This document shows positions 54,610-63,226 of a stretch of DNA of 64,000 nt, in pieces. The DNA lies in the NCBI GenBank assembly GCA_029268515.1, contig JAQWNP010000010.1, forward strand, positions 381,404 to 445,403. The letters run 5' to 3'. A program made the position numbers and the translations under genes. Within the stretch, counting starts at the first letter, position 1, and each line of letters begins with the position of its first letter. The notes under the pieces were generated by a model. That model worked only from the letters and a program-made list of their open reading frames with translations. It had not been told where the DNA came from and did no database searches. Origin of the DNA: Phycisphaerales bacterium (GTDB lineage Bacteria; Planctomycetota; Phycisphaerae; Phycisphaerales; SM1A02).

Positions 54610-55347
54610 CTAGTTTTCAGTGGAACGACTTTTGAATCTCTTGAGCTGGCTCTTGCCACGACGCAGTAAATTAATCAAGGGAATGTGTTCACGCCATGTG
54701 GGTGGATGGATATCTGTTGCTGAAGGGCGTTGAATCATGAGTTGATTGCGCGTTGCCAAGGTCAAGACAGTTGGATGGTCTTTACGAAACCAGCTATAGG
54801 CGCCATCGATCTGCATGGGGCCACCTTTGGGGTCGCCGCCAGGTCGTGCAGCCATGGCTTCAAAGTAGGGGATGATGTCGTCAACGATGGATTGATCGAC
54901 GGCCATCGCATGGGTGAGCATGAGGTTATCTGCAGGGGCAACTTTGCCAACTGGCTGGTCACCAGTGACTTTGCATGTATCTGTCAGTGAATAGCCAAAG
55001 TAGAAGAGGCCCCAGTCTTCTTCTTGGATGGCTTGGTTGATATCAGGATGAGGTGACAAGAAGTGCTTGGTAAAATCAGCATCATCTTCAACAATCAAGA
55101 TGCGTTTGTATCCCTTGGTCTGCATGTCTTTGAGCACATTCAAGTGGCTCATAAAGCAACCCTTGCCGCCGATGGAGGGGAAATCACCCGCATCATCAGG
55201 GCGGACTGCGTCAAAAAGCACAACCTGTTCATGTTCAAGGCTTCGGTCAACTCTTCGTAGCTGGGCATTGATCTCTCGTCGTCGATCAGCTCGGAAGGCC
55301 AGGTTGATGACGTAGATGCGGTCAAAGTGGCTAAACAGAATAGACAT
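54610..55347 (-). CDS. Glycosyltransferase family 25 protein
   Basis: 245 residues. The GT25 pattern is clear: FDRIYVINLAFRADRRREINAQLRRV at the N-terminus, then GGKGCFMSHLNVLKDMQTKGYKRILIVEDDADFT, where the acidic EDD is the metal and nucleotide-sugar site, and a later DGAYSWFRKDHP. The family adds galactose or glucose to lipopolysaccharide or protein glycans. The last 20 residues are basic (RRGKSQLKRFKSR), which may bring it to the membrane. No glycan biosynthesis cluster surrounds it. Confidence 0.88.
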   Translation of the reverse strand: MSILFSHFDRIYVINLAFRADRRREINAQLRRVDRSLEHEQVVLFDAVRPDDAGDFPSIGGKGCFMSHLNVLKDMQTKGYKRILIVEDDADFTKHFLSPHPDINQAIQEEDWGLFYFGYSLTDTCKVTGDQPVGKVAPADNLMLTHAMAVDQSIVDDIIPYFEAMAARPGGDPKGGPMQIDGAYSWFRKDHPTVLTLATRNQLMIQRPSATDIHPPTWREHIPLINLLRRGKSQLKRFKSRSTEN

Positions 55348-55585
55348 TGGTGGTTCCTTACCAGGTGCGGGGCTATAACTACTGCTCTGAGCCTATCGGC
55401 TGCGCGCGGCACGGCATTGTGTAAATCACGCACATAGTGAGTGCATTGTGATATTAGAGATATTTTGAGCGCGCCCAGCGACTTTCTGGCGCAGTTATTG
55501 CCTCTGGCTAGAAGTTTGAAATCAGTTAGGCTGCTTCTCGTAACAGCGATTGGGAGTGATACCGAAGTGTATCTTGGAGTCTGCT

Positions 55586-56566
55586 ATGCGTTTATCAGTA
55601 CTGGCAGTGAGTATGACAGGGCTCTTCGTGATCATCATGGCAGCGGTGCTGTTGATGATTCGCGGTCGTCGCGTCTCAGATGTGCCTGCGTGTCCCAGCT
55701 GCCGTTACTGCGTGCGAGACCTTCAAGGCTGTATCTGTCCAGAATGTGGCCATGATCTCTGCTCAACCGGTGTGCTGACAGGCAGCCGTATTCCAGTGGC
55801 CAGATGGATTCGTGGACTCTCGGTCGTACTGCTGGCAGTTGTTCTGTTTGCCACCTATGCCAGAGTCACCTTTACGCCATTTCAAGATCTTGCTGATGCA
55901 CTTTTTGGGCGGCAAGTTGACCACTCTGGCGACTATGCCGTGGAGATTGGCTTTCAGCCTCAGTCCAGTGAAGTTCGTTCTGTGCGGGTTGCAATGCATG
56001 GTCCAGATGTCAATCTGAGCGAGCTCAAAGAGCTTTGGAATGATCAACTGCCGATGCACGTGCGGATTCAGTGGCATGATGACCGTCAGCAGTTGTTGTT
56101 ACTTGTTCCTATTGGCCACGATCAAGATGGCGTGACCGATTGGCGGCTTGAACCTGAGCCAGCCCTGTATCGTTTTCAACCAAGTATGAAGGATCTCTAT
56201 CCCAAAGAAGTTGAATCAAATCATCTTGATGAACAGGTCGCGCAGTGGATGGCTGAAGCAGGGCCCCTCACTGATCCTTGGGATCCAGCACGTTTTGTCC
56301 TAAGCCGTATTGTGAGCAAAATACAGCTTGTTCACCAGCGAGAAACGAGCACGATCTATATGTCTGACGTATTGGGAGAATCATCGCTCGCGCTGGCATT
56401 TAGTCGCATCGGCGGAACCATGATGGTTCAGTCAGCTTCTCGTGTTCCGGCCTTATGGCTCATTTTTTCATCCTGGATTGTCATTTGGCTCATTGTGCTG
56501 ATCGCGGTACTGATTCCTGGAGTGCGCTATGAGGCGTGGCCCGCGGAGACGCAGTCAGTATCGTAG
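55586..56566 (+). CDS. Membrane protein with planctomycete-type zinc ribbon
   Basis: 326 residues from the ATG that gives MRLSVLAVSMTGLFVIIMAAVLLMI; an in-frame ATG 12 codons earlier is possible. After the first helix a zinc ribbon reads CPSCRYCVRDLQGCICPECGHDL, the CxxCxYxLxGxxxxxCPECG signature frequent in planctomycete membrane proteins. A second helix (about 75-93) precedes a 190-residue soluble domain without recognisable motif, and a third helix (about 290-312) lies near the C-terminus. Function unknown. It stands between the divergent GT25 gene and the kelch-dockerin gene. Confidence 0.83.
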   Translation: MRLSVLAVSMTGLFVIIMAAVLLMIRGRRVSDVPACPSCRYCVRDLQGCICPECGHDLCSTGVLTGSRIPVARWIRGLSVVLLAVVLFATYARVTFTPFQDLADALFGRQVDHSGDYAVEIGFQPQSSEVRSVRVAMHGPDVNLSELKELWNDQLPMHVRIQWHDDRQQLLLLVPIGHDQDGVTDWRLEPEPALYRFQPSMKDLYPKEVESNHLDEQVAQWMAEAGPLTDPWDPARFVLSRIVSKIQLVHQRETSTIYMSDVLGESSLALAFSRIGGTMMVQSASRVPALWLIFSSWIVIWLIVLIAVLIPGVRYEAWPAETQSVS

Positions 56567-56753
56567 TGATGGCAGAGCGGATGCCTCAGCAAGCGCAAAA
56601 TTCTGGCGAAGGCAACACAAACTTAACGTGTAACTAAAAAGAAGCATCAGTACGATGCCAATGGACCTACGGCACGATCTCATTGTGGAATCTGCCTACT
56701 GGACTGTTATTGCTACACGAAGCCCCAAACCAGAAAATGAGAAAGGCATCATC

Positions 56754-58154
56754 ATGTCCCCCTTAACGTCACCCATCACTCTCTTCTCTTCACTCTTTCT
56801 ATGTCTGCCAGCAATGGCATTCGATTCGGTACCTGTTGATCAGTGGGAGTGGGAACTGAGCAATGCAGATGCTCCATGGGCAGCCCGTGCGGGCCTACAG
56901 GTCGTTGATATTGATGGTGACTTTTACTTAATGGGTGGACGCACACCCAATGCACCAGGACCAGTTCCAATTCCTGGCGATAGTGTGATTTGGAGTGATG
57001 TCTGGAAGAGCACTGATCAGGGTGGTGCTTGGAATCAACTCTTAGAATCTGATGGCGATCACTGGCCAGCGCGAGCATACTTTCGAGCCGAAGCCAAAGG
57101 TGATCAGATGTTTGTCATGGGCGGTCAGAACTTTATCTTGATTCCCAATCCTGAATGCCCACCACCCTATAAAAACTGCAGTCCTTTTATCTCTGCTTCT
57201 CAGTTCTTCAATGATGTTTGGAGCAGTACTGATGGAGTGAATTGGACGCAGCGCACAGCAGAAGCTGGCTGGTCAGGGCGAGCAGGATTAAGCAGTGCGG
57301 TCATGGGAGACGACCTATACGTCATCGCTGGCTCTTATCTTGATGATGATGCAATCATTGGTGGTCCTCCAGCGCGTATCTATTACAACGATGTTTGGAA
57401 GTCATCAGATGATGGCGAGACCTGGACACAGATGACAGAAGCCGCGCCATTTGAGCCCCGTGCTGGCGCAGCCGTGGCCGTGAAGGATGGTTACATCTAT
57501 CTCTTTGGTGGAGAAGAAGGATTCCTTTGTCAAGATTTTCCGTTCTGCAAGCCGCCTTACTTCAATGACGTGTGGCGCTCTGCCAACGGTGCTGATTGGG
57601 AACTTGTGACAGCTCGCGCTCCTTGGCCTTCACGGCCTGGACATCAAGTTGTGGTGGCCGATGATCAGTTTGTGTTGTTTGGAGGTTTTGGTCAGAGCGC
57701 CGATCCGACCGATCCATTTGGTGCTGGAAACCCGATGGATGTGTGGGTCAGTTCTGATGGAGCCGATTGGCAATTGGCAAGTACCTCACCTTGGAATGCC
57801 ACCACGCCTGAGGAAATTAAGTATGACTTTGCTGCCTTGGCAGTTGACGGCAGTGGTGATGCAGAATCAGCGATCTTTACCTTTGGCGGCGATCGTGAAA
57901 CGTTCGACTTTTCTGATCCAACCAATTACCTCAACATCGATAATGATGTTTGGCGATTTGCGGCGCCTGCAGCTCAGCCAACATGCTTTGGGGACATCGA
58001 TGGTGATGGAATGGTCGGCGTCGGTGACGTCTTTGAGATTCTCGTTGCTTGGGGTCCATGCCAAGATTGCGATGCAGATCTCAGCGGTAATGGCCGCGTT
58101 GGCATCATTGACTTCATTCTCGTCTTAATCAAATGGGGCCCTTGCCCAGAATAA
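56754..58154 (+). CDS. Secreted kelch-repeat propeller with dockerin-like tail
   Basis: 466 residues from the ATG giving MSPLTSPITLFSSLFLCLPAMAF, a signal peptide; the frame is open 33 codons further up without one. Five to six kelch-type blades recur with the pattern FNDVWxSxDGxxWxxxT, RAGxxxxVxxxxxYxxGG (for example YYNDVWKSSDDGETWTQMT and YFNDVWRSANGADWELVT). The last 50 residues are a dockerin-like pair: GDIDGDGMVGVGDVFEILVAWG and ADLSGNGRVGIIDFILVLIKWG. The propeller may bind glycans or proteins outside the cell. No catalytic residues are evident. Confidence 0.9.
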   Translation: MSPLTSPITLFSSLFLCLPAMAFDSVPVDQWEWELSNADAPWAARAGLQVVDIDGDFYLMGGRTPNAPGPVPIPGDSVIWSDVWKSTDQGGAWNQLLESDGDHWPARAYFRAEAKGDQMFVMGGQNFILIPNPECPPPYKNCSPFISASQFFNDVWSSTDGVNWTQRTAEAGWSGRAGLSSAVMGDDLYVIAGSYLDDDAIIGGPPARIYYNDVWKSSDDGETWTQMTEAAPFEPRAGAAVAVKDGYIYLFGGEEGFLCQDFPFCKPPYFNDVWRSANGADWELVTARAPWPSRPGHQVVVADDQFVLFGGFGQSADPTDPFGAGNPMDVWVSSDGADWQLASTSPWNATTPEEIKYDFAALAVDGSGDAESAIFTFGGDRETFDFSDPTNYLNIDNDVWRFAAPAAQPTCFGDIDGDGMVGVGDVFEILVAWGPCQDCDADLSGNGRVGIIDFILVLIKWGPCPE

Positions 58155-58191
58155 GCAACGGTCACATGTACAAAGTGGTCAGGTCGTTTCG

Positions 58192-59679
58192 CTACTTCAT
58201 AATAAACGGATTTGAAATCTCTTCTGCAGTTGAGATCCAAACCGTTTTGGTTTGAAGATAGTTGCGAATCGCTTCCTGGCCACTTTCGCGTCCCAGGCCT
58301 GATTCTTTGTAACCACCAAACGGCGCCATAAAGCTCAAGGCTCGGTACATATTGACCCAAACGGTACCTGCTTGAATACGCTTTGAAACTTCAAGAGCGC
58401 GGCGCATCGATTGTGTCCAGATGCCTGCAGCCAAACCAAAGACAACATCGTTGCCAATGGCGATGGCTTCTTCTTCATCTTTGAAAGGAATCACCGAAAG
58501 CACTGGGCCGAAGATCTCTTCTTGGGCGATACGCATGTCATTGCGAACACCGGTGTAGATGGTCGGTTCAACAAACCAGCCATCGCCGCATTCGGGTCGT
58601 GTGGCTTTGCCGCCGCCAAGTTCACAGGTGACGCCTTCTTCTTTGGCGATATCCAGGTAGCTGAGCACCTTCTCATATTGAGGATGGGTGGTGACGGGAC
58701 CAACTTGGGTGGTCATCTCCATGGGATTGCCCATCTGGGCGGTCTTAGCCAAGGCCACGAGTTTCTCGACAAACTGATCATGGATTGACTCTTGCACCAG
58801 CAAGCGCGAGCCAGCGATACAGGTTTGCCCAGTCGCTGCAAAGATGCCAGAGATGGCGCCTTTGACGGCGTTGTCCATATCTGCATCATCGAAAACAATG
58901 TTGGGTGACTTGCCACCGAGTTCCAGTGTTACGCGCTTAAGCGAGTCAGCGGCGGTGCTGTAGACATGGCGACCGCTTGCCGAGCCGCCAGTGAAGGCGA
59001 CCTTGGCGACATCAGGGTGAGAGATCAATGCTTCACCGACCTCTTTGCCAAAGCCTGTCACGACGTTGACGACACCTGGTGGAAAACCAGCCTTTTCAAA
59101 GAGCTCGATGAACTTCAACGCAGAGGCGCTGGTGAACTCAGAGGGTTTGATGACGACTGTATTGCCTGCGGCCAGTGCGGGGGCGAGCTTGAAGCTCGTC
59201 AGGAACAGGGGCGAGTTCCAGGGCACGATCGAGACGCACACGCCCAGTGGTTCATGCCGCGTAAAGGTAAAAGTCTCAGCCTTATCGATGGGAAGTACGG
59301 CGCCTTCAATCTTGTCAGCCAAGCCCCCGAAGTAGTAGTACCACTGGGGAATGTACTTGAGCTGCATACTCATCTCAGCGAAGAGTTTGCCATTGTCTTG
59401 GACTTCGATGCGGGCCAATTCGTCGGCGTGTTCAGCGATGACATCACCGAGCTTGCGGAGCAGGGCACCACGCTGGGTCGCGGTGAGTCCAGCCCAGTCA
59501 GGATTGTGCAAGGCTTTCTTTGCGGCGGCGACGGCCTGATCGGCATCATTCGGATTGCCACGGGCAATATGCATCCATGGTTTGGCGGTGTAGGGATTGA
59601 CGGTCTCAAAGTATTCGCCGCTATTGGGCTTAACCCACTTTCCATTGATGTAATGGTCAGCTTTGGGAAGATCGGCCAT
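58192..59679 (-). CDS. NAD(P)-dependent aldehyde dehydrogenase
   Basis: 495 residues, full length. Asn155 in PWNSPLF, catalytic Glu253 in LELGGKSPN and nucleophile Cys287 in GQTCIAGSR are present, together with the cofactor-site GFGKEVGEALISHPDVAKVAFTGGSASG and EEIFGPVLSVIPF. It oxidises an aldehyde to the acid in the cytoplasm. PWNSPLF, a long substrate loop and the end GYKESGLGRESGQEAIRNYLQTKTVWI are like the general ALDH class (betaine, hydroxymuconic semialdehyde and phenylacetaldehyde relatives); the substrate is not decidable. It ends 37 bases from the convergent kelch gene. Confidence 0.95.
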   Translation of the reverse strand: MADLPKADHYINGKWVKPNSGEYFETVNPYTAKPWMHIARGNPNDADQAVAAAKKALHNPDWAGLTATQRGALLRKLGDVIAEHADELARIEVQDNGKLFAEMSMQLKYIPQWYYYFGGLADKIEGAVLPIDKAETFTFTRHEPLGVCVSIVPWNSPLFLTSFKLAPALAAGNTVVIKPSEFTSASALKFIELFEKAGFPPGVVNVVTGFGKEVGEALISHPDVAKVAFTGGSASGRHVYSTAADSLKRVTLELGGKSPNIVFDDADMDNAVKGAISGIFAATGQTCIAGSRLLVQESIHDQFVEKLVALAKTAQMGNPMEMTTQVGPVTTHPQYEKVLSYLDIAKEEGVTCELGGGKATRPECGDGWFVEPTIYTGVRNDMRIAQEEIFGPVLSVIPFKDEEEAIAIGNDVVFGLAAGIWTQSMRRALEVSKRIQAGTVWVNMYRALSFMAPFGGYKESGLGRESGQEAIRNYLQTKTVWISTAEEISNPFIMK

Positions 59680-59765
59680 GACGCTGTGCTCCGGAAAAGA
59701 GAGGGTTTTTGACAGGGTCAGGCAGTGTACGGCATCGCCAAATGTTTCGCTGTCTGCTCGGCGTC

Positions 59766-60236
59766 TTATTTGACGTGCTGGTCGACCAGTATGACGTTGC
59801 CATCAGGGTCGGCGAGCATAAAGCTCGCGGGGCCAGTGGTTGCTGGATCAGCTTCAGAGATGAAAGTCAGGCCTTCATCTTTGAGTTTACGTTGCAGTTG
59901 CCGCACATCGGTGAAGTGCTTTAATGGTTTGGCGCTGCTGTTCCATCCGGGGTTGAAGGTGAGAATCATGCCCTCGAACATGCCCTGGAACAAGCCGATG
60001 GTGCTGTTGCCATTTTTGAGCACCACGTAGTTTTCTTCGGGTGAGCCGCCGATGTTTTTAAAACCGAGCTTCTCATAAAAGGCACGCGACGTAGCCAAGT
60101 CTTCAACGGCCAGACTGACGGAAAAGGCACCCAGCTCGAGGCTTGATTGTTTCTTTGGTGTATCAGGAGGACAGATGCATCCAGTGAGACAGATCAGTGC
60201 TACAGCGAAGGAGATCATGATCAGTGAGTGTCGCAT
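59766..60236 (-). CDS. VOC (glyoxalase-fold) lipoprotein
   Basis: 156 residues. MRHSLIMISFAVALICLTGC is a lipoprotein signal with an LTGC lipobox. The mature part is one VOC domain: VSLAVEDLATSRAFYEKLGFKNIGG, then VVLKNGNSTIGLFQG and FMLADPDGNVILVDQH. VOC proteins bind metals and act on vicinal oxygen compounds, or bind drugs, and most are cytoplasmic, so a lipid-anchored one is unusual. It lies between the aldehyde dehydrogenase and a kinase gene on the same strand, 53 bases after the latter. Confidence 0.88.
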   Translation of the reverse strand: MRHSLIMISFAVALICLTGCICPPDTPKKQSSLELGAFSVSLAVEDLATSRAFYEKLGFKNIGGSPEENYVVLKNGNSTIGLFQGMFEGMILTFNPGWNSSAKPLKHFTDVRQLQRKLKDEGLTFISEADPATTGPASFMLADPDGNVILVDQHVK

Positions 60237-60289
60237 AATTGCCTCTATTTTTTGTTGAGATAGCCGTCGATGAGCGTGGTGAATCGCTC

Positions 60290-63181
60290 TTATTTTTTCT
60301 TTGCGTCGATGCTATCAAGCCAGTTCTCGATGACTACAAGATGTTTTGGGGCCCCATCATCTTCACCTGCTTCAATCGTGTAGACATTGCCGCGATTGTC
60401 CATGGTGTAGTGCAGCGCCATTGGTGAGTCGATATGTGGGTGGGGGGTTGCTTGGCCAATCGCAAAAGCACCGGCATCATCAAGAGCGATGGTCGATTCC
60501 CAGACGCCCCATTCATCATCCCAGTAGATCAGCGAAAGGCTGCCGTCAGGGTGTTCTACCCAGCGTTGCACGCCGATTGGAATATGGGAGACGACCTGCG
60601 TATTTCCATTTGCAGGATTGTAGACATGTAGTTCCGGAACCCCTGTTTCTAAAGTTTGGAAGGAGATGATCTTGCCATCGGGAGACCAGAGTCCATTGCG
60701 AGCGCCACCAACACGGGAAAGGACCTCGCTGATCTCACCAGTTTTGAGATCCATCTCCACGAGATATCTCTGGTTATTGGCACTGTTGGGGTCAGGCATA
60801 TCTGCCATCACACGCTGGTTGTCTAAGCTAAAGCAGCTGGTGTTCATTTCATAGGGATCAGTGAAGTTTCGTACCAGCTCTTTTGATCTTGAGCCATCAA
60901 CTGGAGCGACGACGTACGCGAGTTCAACACCATTAGGGGTGGTGGTGATTTGCACGCAACCGAGTGTTGAGCCGTCATAGCTCAACATTGGAAAGCAGTA
61001 GTCAGCATCATTCTTGGCGAGAATTTTTCGCATGCGTGGTGGGTCGAATGTGCCGCCCCAGATTTCCCACATGCCATCATCTCTGAGCCGCGTCGAACAG
61101 ATGCTTGAGCCATCACCAGAGACTGCCAGGGCATTGTCATACGGCGCATTGACCAGTTCCGTTGCTTGGGCACCTTCGCCGGTGTTTATCATGATGCGCC
61201 GATCAGCGCCTTGCACACCGCCAGGCAGGTAGATCAAAGTGCCATTGTCGGAGATATCGAAAAGCGCGTGAGCTGCGTACTTAGAAAAGAGACCTTGCAT
61301 GACCGGTTGTCCAGCGTCCAGCAGCTTATGTTCTTTCGGATCATAAGAGGCCACATGCAGTGCATCATTGCGTGTGAAGAACACCTGATCGCCAATGAGC
61401 TGTGCGTCACCGGCTCGTTCAACGAGCACCTTGAGTTCGCCAGTCTTCAATGAAGCAGTGGCGAGGTTGATGCTAAACCCTTCATCGTTATATACCGAGA
61501 CGTACATCAGCACGTGATCATCATCAAACTTCCCAATCAGTCCATCTCGACGAAGATCATTGCTTTCAAGTATGAGCGGGACATGCTTCTTGATATCCCC
61601 AGTCTTCGCGTTTAAAAGCACCAGTTCTGGTTGTGCTTGATCATTGAGTGTCTCGACGACCAGCGTCTCTTCGTCAAACCAAACGATGCCTCGTTTTGCA
61701 GGGAAGAGCCAGAAGCCACCAGCAAAGTTTGCGGGGCTTTGAATTCGTGCCAGTTCAACAGGCGCGACATCTGAGTCAATTCGACCGCGCGAAATAAGTC
61801 CGTTGTAGTTCAGTACGTAGGATTCACCATCTGGTGAAAAAGCGAAACCTGCGAGGCCGGTAAAGTGATGAATGGCGCGGAGTTCATCGGAGTCTCGTGG
61901 TCGCACATAGATGCGGAACTCAAGCTGAGGTGGGCCACCTTTTTTCTCACTGGGCACTTCGTTGGTACAAACCAACCTGATGTATGCGTCATCAGGTGTT
62001 GAAGAGAACACACCGGGCGTGAGGTGCTCAGGCAATTTGATCGCACGATGGGTCAGTGGTGCTGCTGTCTGCTGTATGGGCGCGATTGGCTGCGATTTGT
62101 CCAACCCATAAAGAACACCTAAGGCGATTGCAATAAGCACCGCGACAATCGCGACCGCGAGCAAGGCGGGGCTGCTCCTTTGCTCGGTGATGGTTGCTTG
62201 TTCATCATCCTGAAATTCTTGAAGTTCGATGAGTTCCAGTCGTGCATCGCCGATGTCGCGCAGTCGATCTTGCTTCTCTTTGGCCAAGCAACGCTGCAAC
62301 AGGGCTTTGAGTTGTGTTGGGATGTTTTGAGGGAGCTGCGCCCACTCTGGATCCTTGTGAAGTGTTCGGCCAATGGCATCGACGGCAGAATCTGAAGCAA
62401 ACGGTGCATTACCGGTGAGCATTTCAAAGAGAATGCAGCCGAACGAGAAAATGTCGGTCTGTTTATCGACCGGTTTTCCGCAGGCTTGTTCGGGTGAGAG
62501 GTATCCGACCGTTCCCATCATGGCGCCTGGCCGCGTGGCGCTGGCATCTTGACTGGCTTCTGAGAGTGCCACGAGCGTCGCGCGATCTGAAAGAGACTCG
62601 TTGGCATCTTCTTCTGGATCATTTTCGTCGAGGGCCTTGGCCAGTCCAAAGTCGAGCACTTTGACATGGCCACGTTCATCGAACTTGATATTCAGTGGTT
62701 TGAGATCGCGGTGGATGATGCCTTGGTCATGGGCATATTCCATGGCGGCGGCAATCTGAATGGCGATGGGTAGCATTTTTCGCCAAGGGATGGCGCTGCG
62801 CCGGATCAATTCATCAAGGGTTTGACCGGGGACATACTCAAGAACCACAAAGAGGTGATCGTTATGCTGTCCGATCTCGTAGATGGTGGCGATGTTGGTG
62901 TGGTTGAGGGAGGCAAGAACTTTGCCTTCTCTTTGGAAGCGAGCCATGCGTTTGGCATCTAAGGCTGTTGACTCTGGCAACACCTTGATAGCGACATCAC
63001 GATTCAGTGATTCATCGCGGGCGTGATAAACGATCCCCATTCCGCCCCGGCCAGCTTCGCCGACCACGACATACTTCCCAATTCGTTCTTCAGGCACCGT
63101 GCGTCTCCAATGTAGCTGGTACTTCAGTATTGGAAAGGGTACCCGAGTGGGGGAAAGCAGGCCAGATTTTGAGTCGTGCAT
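60290..63181 (-). CDS. Transmembrane serine/threonine kinase with extracytoplasmic propeller-like domain
   Basis: 963 residues from ATG; an in-frame GTG 28 codons later (giving MPEERIGKYVVVGEAG) fits the family better and may be the true start. Kinase domain (about 36-325): Gly loop GEAGRGGMGIVY, VAIKV lysine, HRDLKPLN, DFG near 177-179, and GTVGYLSPEQA. One membrane helix (about 337-359) follows. The remaining 600 residues are WD40/TolB-like blades (VSGDGSSICSTRLRDDGMWEIWGG, WSPDGKIISFQTLETGVPELHVYNPANG), probably outside the membrane. The combination is a frequent planctomycete and acidobacterial kinase type. It differs from the TPR kinase about 8 kb to the left. Confidence 0.92.
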   Translation of the reverse strand: MHDSKSGLLSPTRVPFPILKYQLHWRRTVPEERIGKYVVVGEAGRGGMGIVYHARDESLNRDVAIKVLPESTALDAKRMARFQREGKVLASLNHTNIATIYEIGQHNDHLFVVLEYVPGQTLDELIRRSAIPWRKMLPIAIQIAAAMEYAHDQGIIHRDLKPLNIKFDERGHVKVLDFGLAKALDENDPEEDANESLSDRATLVALSEASQDASATRPGAMMGTVGYLSPEQACGKPVDKQTDIFSFGCILFEMLTGNAPFASDSAVDAIGRTLHKDPEWAQLPQNIPTQLKALLQRCLAKEKQDRLRDIGDARLELIELQEFQDDEQATITEQRSSPALLAVAIVAVLIAIALGVLYGLDKSQPIAPIQQTAAPLTHRAIKLPEHLTPGVFSSTPDDAYIRLVCTNEVPSEKKGGPPQLEFRIYVRPRDSDELRAIHHFTGLAGFAFSPDGESYVLNYNGLISRGRIDSDVAPVELARIQSPANFAGGFWLFPAKRGIVWFDEETLVVETLNDQAQPELVLLNAKTGDIKKHVPLILESNDLRRDGLIGKFDDDHVLMYVSVYNDEGFSINLATASLKTGELKVLVERAGDAQLIGDQVFFTRNDALHVASYDPKEHKLLDAGQPVMQGLFSKYAAHALFDISDNGTLIYLPGGVQGADRRIMINTGEGAQATELVNAPYDNALAVSGDGSSICSTRLRDDGMWEIWGGTFDPPRMRKILAKNDADYCFPMLSYDGSTLGCVQITTTPNGVELAYVVAPVDGSRSKELVRNFTDPYEMNTSCFSLDNQRVMADMPDPNSANNQRYLVEMDLKTGEISEVLSRVGGARNGLWSPDGKIISFQTLETGVPELHVYNPANGNTQVVSHIPIGVQRWVEHPDGSLSLIYWDDEWGVWESTIALDDAGAFAIGQATPHPHIDSPMALHYTMDNRGNVYTIEAGEDDGAPKHLVVIENWLDSIDAKKK

Positions 63182-63226
63182 CGCGAGCAGAGCGTGCTTA
63201 GTCGGCTTTGCTGCATTGGCATCGCA

